Below are positions 1-15,539 of a stretch of 64,000 bases of DNA, one piece after another. The first letter of the stretch is position 1. Each line of letters starts with the position of its first letter. Source of the stretch: Diaporthe sp. PMI_573 (lineage: Eukaryota; Ascomycota; Sordariomycetes; Diaporthales; Diaporthaceae); assembly GCA_021399435.1 (NCBI GenBank), contig JAJTUP010000010.1, positions 1,364,001 to 1,428,000 on the forward strand, in the 5' to 3' direction. The notes beneath the pieces are model-generated. The model did no database searches and had not been told where the DNA came from. It saw only the letters and a list, made by a program, of their open reading frames with translations. Made by a program: the position numbers and the translations under genes.

Positions 1-320
1 CCCATTGTCAGACCTTAATCAAGGACGGCCATTCCCCGTCGAGGTGCCCAAGGTGGTTCTTGTGTCTTGTGCAATCATCATTCATCATGCTCGCGCCGTG
101 AGGTGTGACAGGGTGGCAACAGGTTGCGAGACGGCTGGAGGGCCAGCTCTGGTCTCCTGTCTGGTTTGGATGTTAGGTAGGGTTGTGCCGACAGTGTCTC
201 ACAGGATCAGCACTATCAACGCGGGTGGGATGGCAGCATTACTAAGACCAGAGACCATGAACCCACACCCCACCGCCCATAGCAAAGCCGTCGTGGGCAG
301 CGTGGCAGCGTGGCAGATGA

Positions 321-344
321 GACGTTGACGTTGACGTTGACGTT
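321..344. repeat. (GACGTT)x4 tandem hexamer
   Basis: Four perfect copies of GACGTT sit about 1.7 kb upstream of the transcription factor gene. Each copy contains a TGACG-like half site of the sort bound by bZIP proteins, but function is not shown. Confidence 0.85.
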
Positions 345-1844
345 TTAACTCGTCTGCTCCTGTGACCCACTGCATCTACTGTGCTCACTGCTTATGTCGT
401 CTATGTACCGTCTGTCCAGCTATGTGGTCTGCTGCCTACACGACAGTGGTGTAGTGTGGGCGACTATTGTGGGCAGCGTACCGTGTCGATGGATGATGAG
501 CTGGGCCAACTCATCCCCTCCTGCAACGTCGGGTTCAAGTCTCCAACAAAGGTCGTCGTCGTCGGGGTTTCAGAAGACGTGACCCGCTGGCTCAGATGAC
601 TGGTGGGTGGGTGTGGTATGTCGACAATGTTCATGCTATGCTGCCCAAATCCTGTTTCGGCGGCAGGCAAGACATTTGGAGGTTTGTTTGTACCCATACC
701 CGTGTGTGGTCGCCCGTCTTGGGTCTTGGCCGCCTCGCCGTGCTCGTCCGTTCCGAGAGGGATGCTTGCATGATCACTCTAGGAGGTGGTTAAGGTAGAG
801 TAGCCCGTGAGTAGGTACAGGTCGGCAGGTGGTACGGCGGAGGGGGAGGCGAGAGACAAGAGACAGACAGAGCGAGAGCAAAGGTCTCGAGGACAGTGCG
901 AATATGGCAGGCGCAATGTTCCTCTCCGCGCTCCACGGATCCGTACGTGGCTTGGTGCTGTGGGCGTCCCGGCCTCCGATTTTGGGTGGAGCCGGGAAGC
1001 AGGTCGTGTCCACTCTGCCAGACTAGTGTACTGTGGTACCAGTCCAGACTGCGTGTGGGTGAGGAGCAGGCCGGACTCTGGGCTCTGCAACGGGCACCAA
1101 TCAGTCCGTCGCTGTGGCCAGCAGACCCCGGCAGAGGTGGCCCAAAGTCCCTCCTGCCCCAGAGAACGCGAGAAGAGACTTTCTCGAAGCTGTGGAGCCG
1201 GCACCCTGGTCTGATTCATGTCGAGGCTGGGATTGGCCGTGCTGCTAGTGCTGCATGCTCACCGCTTCTTCAACGACCAGAGACGAGAGTGATGTGCGGG
1301 ACTTGAGCGTCCCCATTGCAACAAGAGACCAGCGCCAGAACGAACCACAGCAGACGCAGCCGCAGACCCAAGACGCAGACACGGCAGCACTGCAGCAGGG
1401 AGGGGACGCGAGAAAAGAGAATCACTCGTCGTTCTTGTTCTGGCCTTCTTCGGCTCCATCTCCTGTCCCGGTCTCTCTCTTTTTTTTCTCCCCCCCTCCT
1501 CTTGTCACGTTGTCTTGCTCTTTTCCACAAACCCTACCAGAAAGAACGAAGACATCGCACATTGCGCAGAGCTCGGCATTGTTGTGTTTTGTGTCTTGTG
1601 TGTCTTGACGTCGACGGACAAGAACAGCCCAACCTTGACTTGACTTGAGAGAGACATCTCCCACTCTCTCACCCTCACTCTTACTCCCGCTCACCCTCCC
1701 CTCGGTTGCTCCCTCTCCTCTCTCACAGTCCATCCGGGGTCTACCGAGTTTCTTCCCACCTTAGCCGCCCTGCTTTAATCCTCTTCCCGCCCAGGTTCCA
1801 GGTCCAGGTCCCAAACTTCCACTGGTCCAGGTCCAGGTCGACGG

Positions 1845-1874
1845 ATGCTCGCGCAGCTCATGACCCTTCTCTGA
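1845..1874 (+). promoter_or_regulatory. Possible upstream ORF in the leader of the transcription factor
   Basis: An ATG at 1845 starts a nine-codon frame (MLAQLMTLL) that stops at 1872-1874 and does not overlap the main start at 2046. If the transcript begins upstream of it, as the pyrimidine-rich leader suggests, it could dampen translation. This is inference only. Confidence 0.3.
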
Positions 1875-2045
1875 CATCCCTCCGGTCTCTGCTCGAGGCC
1901 TTGTTGAAAGAGCGGTGTCCTGACTCCGCGCTCGCAGCGCACCACAGTACAATACTATCGAGCATCGCCAGTCCCTTTTTTTACCCACCCTGCCCGTCTG
2001 CTCTCCTCTTCCTCCGCCTTCCTGACTCTCGAGACTCCGGCAGCC

Positions 2046-4765
2046 ATGACATTTGACTTCAGCGCCGGCCAGGCAGGAGAGGCTGCCTTGCTGGAACAGC
2101 TCGGGTACGACCCACGGGAACGATACGCAGCATTCACCACCACCAGCGTCTCGCAGAACTCGATACCAGCCACATCGACCGCCATGGTCCAGCAGCACAG
2201 CCGGCAGAGCCCCTCGGGGAACTGGCACATGCCCCTGGACATGGCCGCCGCCGCCGCCGGCGTCTCCCCGGTCTCAATGCACTCTCCCAACTCCCACACC
2301 GTCGCCGCCTCGTCTCCGGAAGAGCACCAGGCACAGTCCCCGCACGGGCAGTCCCCGATAGGCCATCACAGCTCAACTGCGTCAAGTCCTCACCAACAGC
2401 AGCTTTCCCCCCAGGCCCCCTATACCACCACCGCTGCCCTTCCGCACGCACCGCACATGATCGCAGACTGGACCTTCCAGCAGCAGCAGCAACATCATCA
2501 TCAGATGCAGCAACAGCCCCAGCCGCAGGACCTGTCCCACTTCATCCAGGACTCGTCCGCCATGATCAGCTTCAACCCTTTCCTGGCGAACCTGCAGCCC
2601 TCGCCAATAGGTTATCTCCCCCCGAACACCCAAGCTGCACTGGGCACCGGTATGCAGCAGGCGGACCCGTCCACGTTCCAGATGTCCCCCGTCGAGGACG
2701 GCGCCCAGCCGATGCCCTGGGACATGGCCACCACCAACATGAGCACGGGCATGGCCAACTGGCAGGATTTCGAGGCAGCCATGCACATGCCTGCGGACGG
2801 CCTCCCTCGCGTGGGCAGCATGGGCAGCAACTCTCCTACCGGGACCTATCTCGAGGTCTTGTCCCTCGGGTCCGGAAGCGACAACGGATGGGCCATGGTT
2901 GATATGTATCACCCCAACTTCGACTCCTTCTCCCAGACCCAACAGGCCCAGAATGTCTTCAACCCCGGACAGACACTGCACTTGCGCACCAACTCCGACT
3001 CGTCCCAGTCAGATGGCACCTCGCTGGAGTTTGGCAGTTACGAGGAGGTGCCCTTCCCCTACTCGCCGTTCTCGCCCGGGTCCGACTCGTACGCCGAGAA
3101 CAACAACAACAACCACAACCACAACCACCGCAATTGCTTCCACGGAGACACACACCACCACCATTCGCATGACCTGATCAGCCCCGCTGCTGCTGTCACC
3201 CCCGTCCCCATCAAGACCACACCAAGCAGCCGTTCGAGCCCGTCCAGTGGCTCCGGAGTCGGTTCAACCATTGGTCAGCCCTCTTCCGTCTCGCCGCCGG
3301 CGAGGAGAACCACGGCCCCCAGGAAGAGCCCCATCGCCAAGCCTAGCCAGGCCAAGGCTGTCATTCGAAGGACGTCGAACGGCAAGAAGGACGGGAGTGG
3401 CGAGAAGAAGGTGGGCAGGCGCAGGGGCCCCCTGTTGCCCGAACAGCGCAAGCAAGCGAGCGAGATTAGGAAGCTGCGGGCCTGTCTGCGGTGCAAGTTC
3501 CTCAAGAAGACCTGCGACAAGGGAGAGCCTTGTGCCGGGTGCCAGCCTTCTCATGCCCGTCTCTGGCAGGTGCCTTGCACCCGTATCGACATCAAGGACA
3601 TCGGCTTCTTCATGAAGGACTGGAAGGCCGACTACGAGAGGCACCTTGACCGCGGGGTGTCCGTCTACAACGTCAAGGGCTTCGCACAGAAGGAGACTCT
3701 GATGTGGATCACACACGGCTACGGTTTCTGCCTCCCCGTCATGGTTCGCGAGGTCTTTGTTGCGGACGAGAGTTGCTTCCAGGTCGACTGGGTCGAGTCC
3801 CACCTCGAGGATCAGGAGCCCATAGACTTCGAGATCAGGACCGAGAAGCTGGATGTTGGTCGGGATGGCGTGTCCATGGAGGCGCTCTCTGAGTACCTCG
3901 ACAAACACATTGACCAGTCGTTCGAGACCTTCATCGACGACCACTTTGAGGGCACGCCGTTCATCACCGAGATCCTCAAGACGGCTCATCGCTTCTACAT
4001 GAAGGAGAGGATGCCAGTCATCCGCAAGGCGTTGAAGCTTGTGTTGGCCTACAACCTGACACTGCACATCACCATGGTCGAGCAACAGGGCTCCGAGGAG
4101 CAGCTGGACGGCACCATCGACGACGAGGACTCCAAGTACTTCGGCAAGGTCGTCGCACCTGTCATGATCAACTTCCAGATCAAGTGTGCCATGGCCGACA
4201 TGTGGCGTGAGCTGCAGAAGGACATCCTGGAAGAGCTCTCGGCGCTCTACTCCAGTGTCTATAGCGGAGATCGCCTCAAGAATTGGCCCACGATATTCAT
4301 GTTGGCGTCCATACTGCTGGCAGTCTGGGAAGAGATGCAGTTCGACTGCCACTACCGCGTCCCAGATCCCGTCGCCGTCAACAAGTTCTGCAGTGACATG
4401 GAGACGATCCCCGTCGGCGTCATTGTTGGCCTCTTCCACGCCATCTCCCAGAAGCTGCCTGCTTTCACAGAGTGGGATACGCGGAGACACGGCCAGCTGC
4501 TTAACAACAACCAAGCAGTCTGCGAGGCCATGACTGAAGTCCGACAGCATGTTATGAAGCACGGTAAGTCCCAGAATCGCCCCTGCCCCTGCCCCCTGTC
4601 CCGCTCTCATCTCCCACACTCAGCTCAAAGGTCCTCTTAACGCGGTCGCTAACGTCATTTCCAGAGGCGTATCTGAGAACTCGGCCAGAGACCAAGTTTG
4701 ACAGGGACGATTTCGACTCGTTGTCGAACAAATTCCTGTCCAAGCTGGTCATTCGCTCCAACTAG
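2046..4765 (+). CDS. Zn(II)2Cys6 fungal transcription factor
   Basis: This is a predicted nuclear DNA-binding regulator of 872 aa in two exons, 2046-4563 and 4665-4765. The intron 4564-4664 starts GTAAGT and ends CAG, and splicing adds a 34-residue tail ending VIRSN. The ATG at 2046 follows GCC and opens the long frame. Residues 1-470 are low-complexity and rich in Ser, Pro, Gln and His, with a polyglutamine/polyhistidine stretch near 144-162 and an Asn/His run at 352-363. The binuclear zinc cluster uses C480, C483, C490, C496, C499 and C511, preceded by a basic region. The last spacing, eleven residues, is longer than in Gal4. After the cluster comes a conserved-looking region (CTRIDIKDIGFFMKDW) and a helical C-terminal half without a recognised fungal_trans motif. 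The target pathway is unknown. Confidence 0.9.
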
Positions 4766-8057
<3,292 letters not shown>

Positions 8058-8680
8058 CCGGTTGCTTCATCTGGAAATGGATGCGGAAAGTCGAGGAAGC
8101 CCATGGTTTGCGGGAAGTGACGGACTGATTAGGTACTCTGAGAGAGAGGGGCGGCTAGCGCCCCTCCCATTGCTGTTCATGGTTTAGCGGGGTTGGTGTC
8201 TACCCCACCTCCGCATTGAGACACAACAACGGAATACCAGACCCCATTCGAGTCTCCACATATAAAAGTTCCGTGTCTGCAGCTTCTTGTGATGAATGTG
8301 ATGCCCGCGAATGTCACACAACGTGCTTGCTTGCGTGGCGCGACACCCTCATGTGTGAACCGGCAGATCCGCCCTAGAACGTAGACTCTCTACCCGTCAC
8401 TTTTCGCACCGACCATCTGTCCCATTTGAGTCCAGGCCACGCCCCAGCTGGAAACTCCCAGTAGTCAGTCGTGTGCTCCATAGTGGAAACGATCTTGTCC
8501 ATCGTCCCTTCACGAATGCAAAGTTGTCACAGGATGACTCAACCCCACATAGCTTCGAATTGTTGCTGTCGAACGAAGCAGTCCTTGCCACCCTGAGAAC
8601 ACGAGGTACTTTTTTCGCAAACCGGCGCGCCGTCGCGGCACTTTTCCCAGCAAGAGGCGCTCTCGTGGCCCGGACGGAGC
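8058..8680. other. Intergenic between polyubiquitin and the BRAP2-like gene
   Basis: About 620 bases hold the polyubiquitin 3' UTR and the promoter of the following gene. A TATA-like TATAAAAG occurs near 8260, about 420 bases upstream of the next ATG. No coding frame with support was seen. Confidence 0.5.
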
Positions 8681-10918
8681 ATGCATTCCTATTCCTACCA
8701 TCTCAAACTCCAGCTCTACCAAAGTCCCGACCCTTTATCGACCCACCACACGATCGGTGACGCACACGGTGGCAGCTCAAGCGGACCCGTCTGGCAACCG
8801 GACGTGGGTTCCAGCATCTTCGATATCCTACCATCCCACCCCGACCGCTGCGGCGACCCTGCTGTCTCCGGCTCCTTGAAGAAGCGCGAGAAGCAGAGGA
8901 GCATCGACCAGCTCGAACAATACCTGCCCCCGGAGGACCGCCGCTTTGTTCGTCGGATCCCTGCCAGGGTGATCGACTGCGGCCCATCAAGACCGATTCC
9001 TCCTGCAGCTGGGGAGGTCGACGACGGTGATATCGAGTTACTGGGCACGGCCACGCGCAGGGAAAGGTCAACAAGTTTTCCGGCTCCAGGTCATCTAGCC
9101 GGGATCGGACCTCATTCAGCGGCCAGAGACTGGCGTTTTGGATCTATCAGAATAGAAAGCTTTGACGTGCCCGACGGCCTTCAGGGCGAAGGCTCTGAGC
9201 AGTCTTGTCCCACTATGGCAGGCAGTGCTCACCCCTCCCCAGCTGCGTCGCTGGGCCCGAATCTTGGAGGCCCAGGGACGGACACAAAGGGCGAGTTCGT
9301 GGCCCTGACTGGCAAGAAAACAGAGGCTGGGTGGGGGATAGTGCATCTCTACCGCGAGCCCCATGAGCCTGGGGTCGCGAGCACATCGGCCGAAAGCCTC
9401 AGCGGCGGTGACGGCACGATCCTCTGCATCCCTGCTGTCCCGGGTTACCTGTCGCCCATCGGGTTTCTCAATTTCGTGGGGCGCAAGTGGATGTCGCAGG
9501 TGGCACACTACCGCATGCTCATGACCAGCGCCCTCGGCACTTATATGGTTCTGATCAAGTGCCGAGATCACCACTCCGCCGAAGCCTGGAGGAGGGAATT
9601 CGACGGCAAGACATTCGGTTCCATGCGGGTAAGCTTGCTTGGCTCGGCCAGACCTGGCCCTGCGTAATGTTGCTGACGCCGAGTTTAGGAGGAGGGCATC
9701 TGTCACGTCACCTTGATCAAATCCATCACGATCGAGACACCATCGCAGCCCAGGGCGGGCTCGTCTAAAAGCTCAGCAGTCGGCCACCTCAGCTCGCTCA
9801 GGCCGTTCCCGCCCCCAACCCCCGATCTCGTCGAGCTGCCCACGTGCACGGTATGCCTCGAGCGCATGGACGACACCTCGGGACTCATCACCATCCCATG
9901 TCAACATGTCTTCCACTGCACCTGCCTCCAGTCGTGGATGGGGTCTGGCTGCCCCGTCTGCAGGGCCACGAACCCGGCTCCGCAGTCGGCTGACCCCAGT
10001 GACCCGTACTCGCACCCCTTTGGTCACGGCGTCTCGAACATCTGCGTCACATGCGACACCACCGACGACCTGTGGATATGCCTGATCTGCGGCAACGTCG
10101 GCTGTGGCCGGTACAAGGGGGGGCATGCCAAGGAACATTGGAAGGAGACGGCACACTGCTTCAGCCTCGAGCTGGAGACGCAGCACGTGTGGGACTACGC
10201 GGGCGACATGTGGGTTCACCGGCTGATCCGTGAGAAGGGCGAGGGAAAGGTGGTCGAGTTCCCCAGCACCGACATGGCGGCGCGAGACGGGAACAGGCAG
10301 GCCGGGCCTGACACGGACGTCGTGCCCCGCGCGAAGCTGGACAACATCGGCATGGAGTACACTAATCTCCTGTCTAGCCAGCTTGAGAGCCAGCGCGTCT
10401 ACTTTGAGGAGATCATCAGCAAGGCTGCGGACAAGGCGGCGAAGGCGTCTGCTGCTGCGGAGGCTGCCTCGTCCCAGGCGGCGGAGGCGCTGGCCAGGCT
10501 CCAACTCGTGGAGGAGGAGCACGACAGGCTGAAGAGTGAGGTCATCCCGCAGCTGGAGCGGGACCTTGAGCGTGAGCGCAAGCGCGGGGACAGGTCGACC
10601 GAACTTGCCAGGAAGCTTGGCCAGTCACTCCAGGAGGAGAAGAAGATCAACGAGGGCCTGCTGGAGAAGGTCCAGCACGTGAACAGAGAGATGGAGGCAT
10701 GCAAGGCGCAGAATGAGGAGCTGAGCAGGGAAGTTGCAGAGCAGAAGGACATGAACCACGACTTGACGCTGTTTATCTCGGGGCAGGAGAAGCTCAAGGA
10801 GATGGAGCAGGAGGGCAAGATAACGCAGGAGGAGCTCGAGGAGGGCGAGGCTAGTGTGCCTGAGAAGAAGGGGCGCGGCAAGGGGAAGAATAGGGGAAAG
10901 GGGAAAGGCAAACAGTGA
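8681..10918 (+). CDS. etp1: BRAP2/Etp1-type RING and ZnF-UBP ubiquitin ligase
   Basis: This is a predicted cytoplasmic E3 ubiquitin ligase of 725 aa, orthologous in architecture to human BRAP/BRAP2 and yeast Etp1. The two exons are 8681-9628 and 9689-10918; the 60-base intron is GTAAGC..TAG and splits MR|EEGICHVTL between whole codons. The start MHSYSYHLKLQLY matches the usual N-terminus. Domains in order are a BRAP2 RRM-like domain (about 200-330), a RING-H2 finger starting at C369 (CTVCLERM, then CQHVFHCTCL and CPVC), a ZnF-UBP finger from about 433 to 500 (CVTCDTTDD, CGNVGCGRY, H residues after), a long coiled coil (about 555-700), and a Lys/Arg/Gly-rich tail. The UBP finger normally binds the free C-terminus of ubiquitin. 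It lies directly downstream of polyubiquitin on the same strand. Confidence 0.95.
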
Positions 10919-12209
10919 GGCCTGTGAAGGTGCGAGTACTTGGCGACGACACGGGTCAGCATCTTCAGGCACGTATGGTTATGCAGTCGCGGCACACAGA
11001 TTCGACATGCGATGCAACGGGGGATGACGACGGCCCAGCGACCATTACACTTTCTAGACCTCGTGTCAAAGATGATGCGAATGGGGTCGGGTCTCTCACT
11101 CTCCCATGGGCTTGCTACTGATGGCGCGATGCGCCCAGACTTGTGGAGAGCAGGTAAACGCATACACACGGGCTTGCTGTCGGAGAGCAAGTCGTCCCCA
11201 AAGTAGGGATTCTCGCGGACAAGCCCAGCACCAAGCCCTCAGAACGGGAGCAACGCTATCCGAATGTGCGTGCGATCAGAATTGCGTGCCGACATAGCGG
11301 AGGCAATGCAGTGCAGGCCGGAAGGAGGGGGGTCGCGGCAAGGAGGAGGGAGGCAGCACACAAGTGATAAGCAACGCGGCGTCAAATCGAAGCCTGCCAT
11401 AGATTGTGTGCATATCATGCATGATACCGACTGTGCAATCAATGCTGTCCTGGAGCTTTTTTGTTGGGGATCGGCAGACTACCTTGACTACCTGCCAGGA
11501 TTGAGCTTTGGTCGGATTAGGTGCAGTAGCAGAGGCTTGGGGGAGCGGAGAGCGAGGGACCCCCCCCCCCCACCTGGACAAGTAGGAGGTGCCTGTCACG
11601 TCACTTGGTGGTTTTGGTTTTGGCTAGTGTAGACTTTCGCCCTTCCAAAGAAATGTCGCCCGACCCACACCGACCAAGAACCACGACGGCGGACCTCTAG
11701 ATTTTATACATATGCGTTATATGTGTGGTGCATAACGCAGCGCAGGCCTCGGGTACCCAAGAGCCCGTCTTGGAACATTCAACACCACTCAGCATCCGGC
11801 ATCCAGCATCCAGCATTCCGACCTTGTCCTCGCGGCATGCTGCCCTCCTCTCGACGCCTAGCCCATCTTCGCCTCGCGTCCCTGAACAACGCCTCCGCTC
11901 GAATCCCAGCCGCAGGTGAGCTCGATACTGCTTTCGGCCGGACCATGGCCGTCAAGCCTGTCTGAGAATACCAAATCTCCGAGCTCGTATCGTCCCATAT
12001 CCTGCCGGGTGCCCGACCCCATCGTTGACCTCGGTTTCGGCATCCATCAGTCCACTCCCGGATTGGATCAGCACCCCACCACACCACAAAACAAAGTGAA
12101 AGCCTTACTCCTGGCGCCCCCGGCCGGTTCTCCCTCGCCTCTTGCAATAGCACGCACACCAGCACCGCTATCCGCTATCCCGTGTGCCCGATAGAGAGCA
12201 ACCCCAGAC
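10919..12209. other. Intergenic, 1.3 kb, no gene seen
   Basis: Only short, unsupported frames occur. The last 500 bases become C-rich and pyrimidine-rich, as in the leaders of other genes here, and probably carry the promoter and 5' UTR of the acyltransferase. An 11-base C run lies near 11562. Confidence 0.45.
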
Positions 12210-14655
12210 ATGCCTTCCGACAAAGCCTCGGCCTCAGGCTCAAGTCTGCCAGTGCCGCCCCAGAGCGCAGGCTCTCCAAAGCCTGCCACCGAGCTCTACC
12301 CCATGAGCAACAGGAAATACGACACTTTCCTGTGGTTCATGTCCATCTTTGTCGATCTTTTCTTCCGTGAGGTCCATCCCAGGGGCTCTTGGAAGGTCCC
12401 CAGGCAAGGGCCTGTCTTGTTTGTCGCCGCGCCCCACGCAAACCAGGTGAGCAGCCCACTCCTCGCCCGCCCATGGCCGATGGCTGCCCGGGGCCCTCCT
12501 TCCCCATCCAGCCTCTTAACTCGCTAATATACTGACTGGCCGATCCTGTGTCTAGTTTGTCGACGCCCTGATCCTTCAGCGAACCCTGAAAAAGGAAGCC
12601 AAGCGCCGTGTCTCTCTCCTTGTCGCCCAGAAGTCCGTCCACGGCTTCATCGGCTGGGCCTCTCGCCAGACCGGTGCCGTCCCCGTTGGCCGCGCACAGG
12701 ACGCTGCCGTGCCCAAGAATGGCACCGTGTACCTCCCAGACCCCATCGGCGACCCGACATTGGTCCGGGGCATCGGCACGAATTTTGAAAGGGACGCGGA
12801 GATCGGGGGCATGATCTTTCTGCCCTCTGCCAAGGGCCAGGCAAGCACGAGCGTCGACATTGCAGAGATACATGGGCCCGAGGAGATACGCGTCAAGAGG
12901 CCGTTCAAGACAAAGCTGGCCGTCTTACAGCTGACAGCGCGCGACGATATCGACGAATCCGGCAACTTCACCAACAGGGACTTCAGGGGTATCAAGGATG
13001 GCTACCACGGCACCCCGTACAAGCTGGCCCCTCACATTGACCAGACTAAGGTGTACGAGGCTGTGTTTGACCGACTGCGCTCCGGGGGCTGCGTGGGCAT
13101 ATTTCCCGAGGGCGGTAGTCATGACCGGACAGGGCTCCTCCCCTTGAAGGCTGGCGTTGCCATAATGGCGCTCGGGGCTCTCGCGGAGTCGCCCGAGATT
13201 GACCTCAAGATAGTGCCTGTCGGTATGAACTACTTCCACGCCCACAAGTTCCGGTCGAGGGCGGTGGTCGAGTTCGGCCAGCCCATGGAAATCCCCACGG
13301 AGCTCGTCCAGATGTACAAGAACGGGCAGAGACGAGACGCCATCGGCCAGCTCTTGGACACGGTATATCAGGGTCTGACTGCTGTCACCGTGCAGACGCC
13401 CGACTACGACACGCTGATGCTCATCCAAGCGGCCCGGCGTCTTTATAAACCCACCGGCAAGAAGCTGCCCCTCCCTTATGTTGTTGAGCTGAACCGGAGG
13501 CTGGCGATGGGCTACGAGAAATACAAGGACGACGAGCGCATCGTACAGCTCTCGGGGGCGGTCAAGGACTACAACAAGCAGCTCCGGTACCTTAACATGC
13601 GCGACCACCAGGTTCAATACGCCAGGATGCCCATACACACTGTCCTGCTGACCACGCTCTACAGGGTGGTCAAGCTCTTGGTGCTCCTGGTCGGCACCCT
13701 GCCCGGCCTCCTCCTTTTCACGCCCGTCTTTGTGTTGACAAAATTCATCAGCGTGCGGAAAGCCAGGGAGGCTTTGGCAGGCTCCGCTGTCAAGATCCAG
13801 GGCCGCGACGTGATGGCGACGTGGAAAATCATGACGGCGCTGGGGTTCGCGCCGGTCCTGTACAACACATACATCTGCATCTTTGTCTGGAGGGTTTATG
13901 CAGACCGCCTCTGGGGCTACTGGGACTACGTTCCGAGATGGATCCCGCTGTGGACGGCGTTCCCGATCGGCTGGGTGGTGTTCCCGTTGATCACCTTTGC
14001 GGCGCTGCGGCTGGGGGAGGTGGGGATGGACATCTTCAAGTCGCTGCGCCCCCTCGTCATGTGCCTCAACCCTGCGTCCAGCTACAACATCTACCAGCTG
14101 AGGGAGCGGCGGGCGGAGCTGAGTGAGCGGGTGACCGAGGTGATCAACGAGCTGGGGCCTGAGATGTTTCCAGACTTTGACAAGACGCGGATCGTGGCTG
14201 ACCCGTCCAGGGACGACGGCCGGCCGAGGACGCCGGGCAAGCCACCGACGACTAGACGCGACAGTGACATGTCGAGCACGGGGCTCGAGGCCGAGAGCCC
14301 GACGCGGCCGCTCACTAGGCGCGACACGACGTCGTCCAGCCGGGGCTTGCCCAAGAACGAGTCCTACAGCAACATCGGCCAGGTGGGCATCTTCTCGACC
14401 CGCCCTCCGTCCCGGTCGAGGAGCAGGAGCAGTAGCTCGGGCGGGGCGTTCGGCTCGACGGGGTTCCCCGTCAGTGCCTTCACCACGCTGGACTCGAAGG
14501 AGGGTCTGGACGAGGTCAGCAGGAAGATCCGGCAGGAAATGAAGGAGCGGGGGGAGCTGAGGAGGCGAAAGAGTGAGGGCAAGAAAGCGTTCGAGCTTCA
14601 GAGCAACGACGGCGAGAGCGACGAGGAGGACGACGAAGCGGAGGGCAAGCAATAA
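12210..14655 (+). CDS. gpt2: Glycerol-3-phosphate / DHAP sn-1 acyltransferase (Gpt2/Sct1 type)
   Basis: This 778-aa integral ER enzyme acylates glycerol-3-phosphate (or dihydroxyacetone phosphate) in the first step of phospholipid and triacylglycerol synthesis. Exons are 12210-12446 and 12556-14655; the intron is GTGAGC..TAG and interrupts the first acyltransferase motif between Q79 and F80. Visible PlsC motifs are PHANQFVD (H76, D82), FPEGGSHDRTGLLPLKAG from residue 262, and VPVGMNYFHAHKFRSRAVV. Hydrophobic segments lie at about 441-473, 505-525 and 542-563. The C-terminal 200 residues are Ser/Arg-rich with many possible phosphosites and an acidic end, as in yeast Gpt2 and Sct1. As read, motif I has five residues between His and Asp rather than four. 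The family assignment is firm; which yeast paralogue it equals is not. Confidence 0.93.
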
Positions 14656-15539
14656 GCGTGAAGAAACAGCGAAAGCGAAACAAGCTTGGTCGATGGATAA
14701 TTGGACATGGTAATTCGATACGTTGTTCGTCTTGGCCCTGTTTAACAAAGGCACACGTTGCCCGGTCCGCCGCACCGCCCACAGGCCAGGGTGGTTGGTG
14801 CCGTAGGTGCCGTACGTAGGTGTAGATGGGTGTGCTCGCCGGCGGGCGCTCATGGCCCGGCCATGCACAAGCATGTCGTATCTCCGGGCAAGATGTTGGG
14901 CAACGGAGGCAGCCGTCGCAGCCGTCGCAGCCGTCGCCTGTGCCCGGAGCTCGGTGGGACTCGGACTTACGAGTCAGCGGCGTGGGGCCTCCCCGGCCCC
15001 GCCGCGTGTGTCATATACATCGCCTTGGTCACAAAACAAAGCCCTGGAGACATTTGTGGTCATTTTTGGATTGCAAGCGACCCCGGCCGACTTCGGTGAA
15101 TTACGAAGGGTCCCCGACCCGACTGGATGGTCGGCTCGGGGTAAGCGAAGGAAGCGCCGGAGCTCAACCAGTACCTGGGTAGACTATCTCTCTATTTATC
15201 GTGCAGACCAGCCAACCTACGCGCACAACGTGGCCGGCGATGCTCTCTACGTAGCCCGGTCTGCCTCACACGCACACGAGTGACGTCCTCGTCTTCGCTC
15301 CCTCTCTTGGCCCTCTCAAGTTCCCGACCCGCCCCGGCTTCCTTTTCTCAAACGCTGCCTCTCACCCTCCCTCGCGGCCGAGTGTTTTTTTCCCTCTCTT
15401 TTTTTTCTTTCTTCCCCCCCCCCCTCTTCCGCGGCCATTGAAGCAACGAGGACACTCCTCTTTCCCGTGTGAGAGGCACGTACGGACAAGCACGACAGCC
15501 GAAGAACGAGGCGACGGGGTGCCCGAGCTCTGGCGGAAG
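14656..15539. other. Intergenic with a (AGCCGTCGC)x3 repeat
   Basis: No gene is supported. A perfect triple nonamer lies at 14911-14937. From about 15290 the plus strand is strongly pyrimidine-rich (long T and C runs at 15386-15425), which marks the leader of the AIM32-like gene. A possible extension of that gene upstream to 15438 would need a TTG start and is not preferred. Confidence 0.45.

Larger units (their letters stand above)
1..2045. other. Upstream region and 5' leader, no convincing gene
   Basis: I see no protein gene here; the open frames are short, mutually overlapping and lack recognisable domains. A (GACGTT)x4 tandem lies at 321-344. From about 1430 to 2045 the plus strand is pyrimidine-rich with long CT runs, as is common in fungal promoters and leaders. 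Imperfect GGTCCAG repeats occur near 1795-1840. An upstream ATG at 1845 opens a nine-codon frame that stops at 1872-1874, about 170 bases before the transcription factor start. The transcript start cannot be placed from sequence alone. Confidence 0.5.

Noticed and set aside
807..1306. Overlapping 130-140 codon frames upstream of the transcription factor
   Set aside because: Both strands are open at once, there is no domain, and the region reads as promoter and leader sequence.
3264..4619. 451-codon antisense frame opposite the transcription factor
   Set aside because: It is a by-product of GC-rich third positions on the sense strand: no domain, no splice logic, complete overlap with a well-supported gene.
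10399..11190. 263-codon minus-strand frame opposite the BRAP2-like coiled coil
   Set aside because: Ser/Leu-rich mirror of a coiled-coil coding region; no independent support.
12925..14874. 649-codon antisense frame opposite the acyltransferase
   Set aside because: Same codon-bias artefact; the sense strand has catalytic motifs and membrane helices.
15438..15539. N-terminal extension of the AIM32-like protein
   Set aside because: It needs a TTG start; the first ATG of the frame is at 15540.
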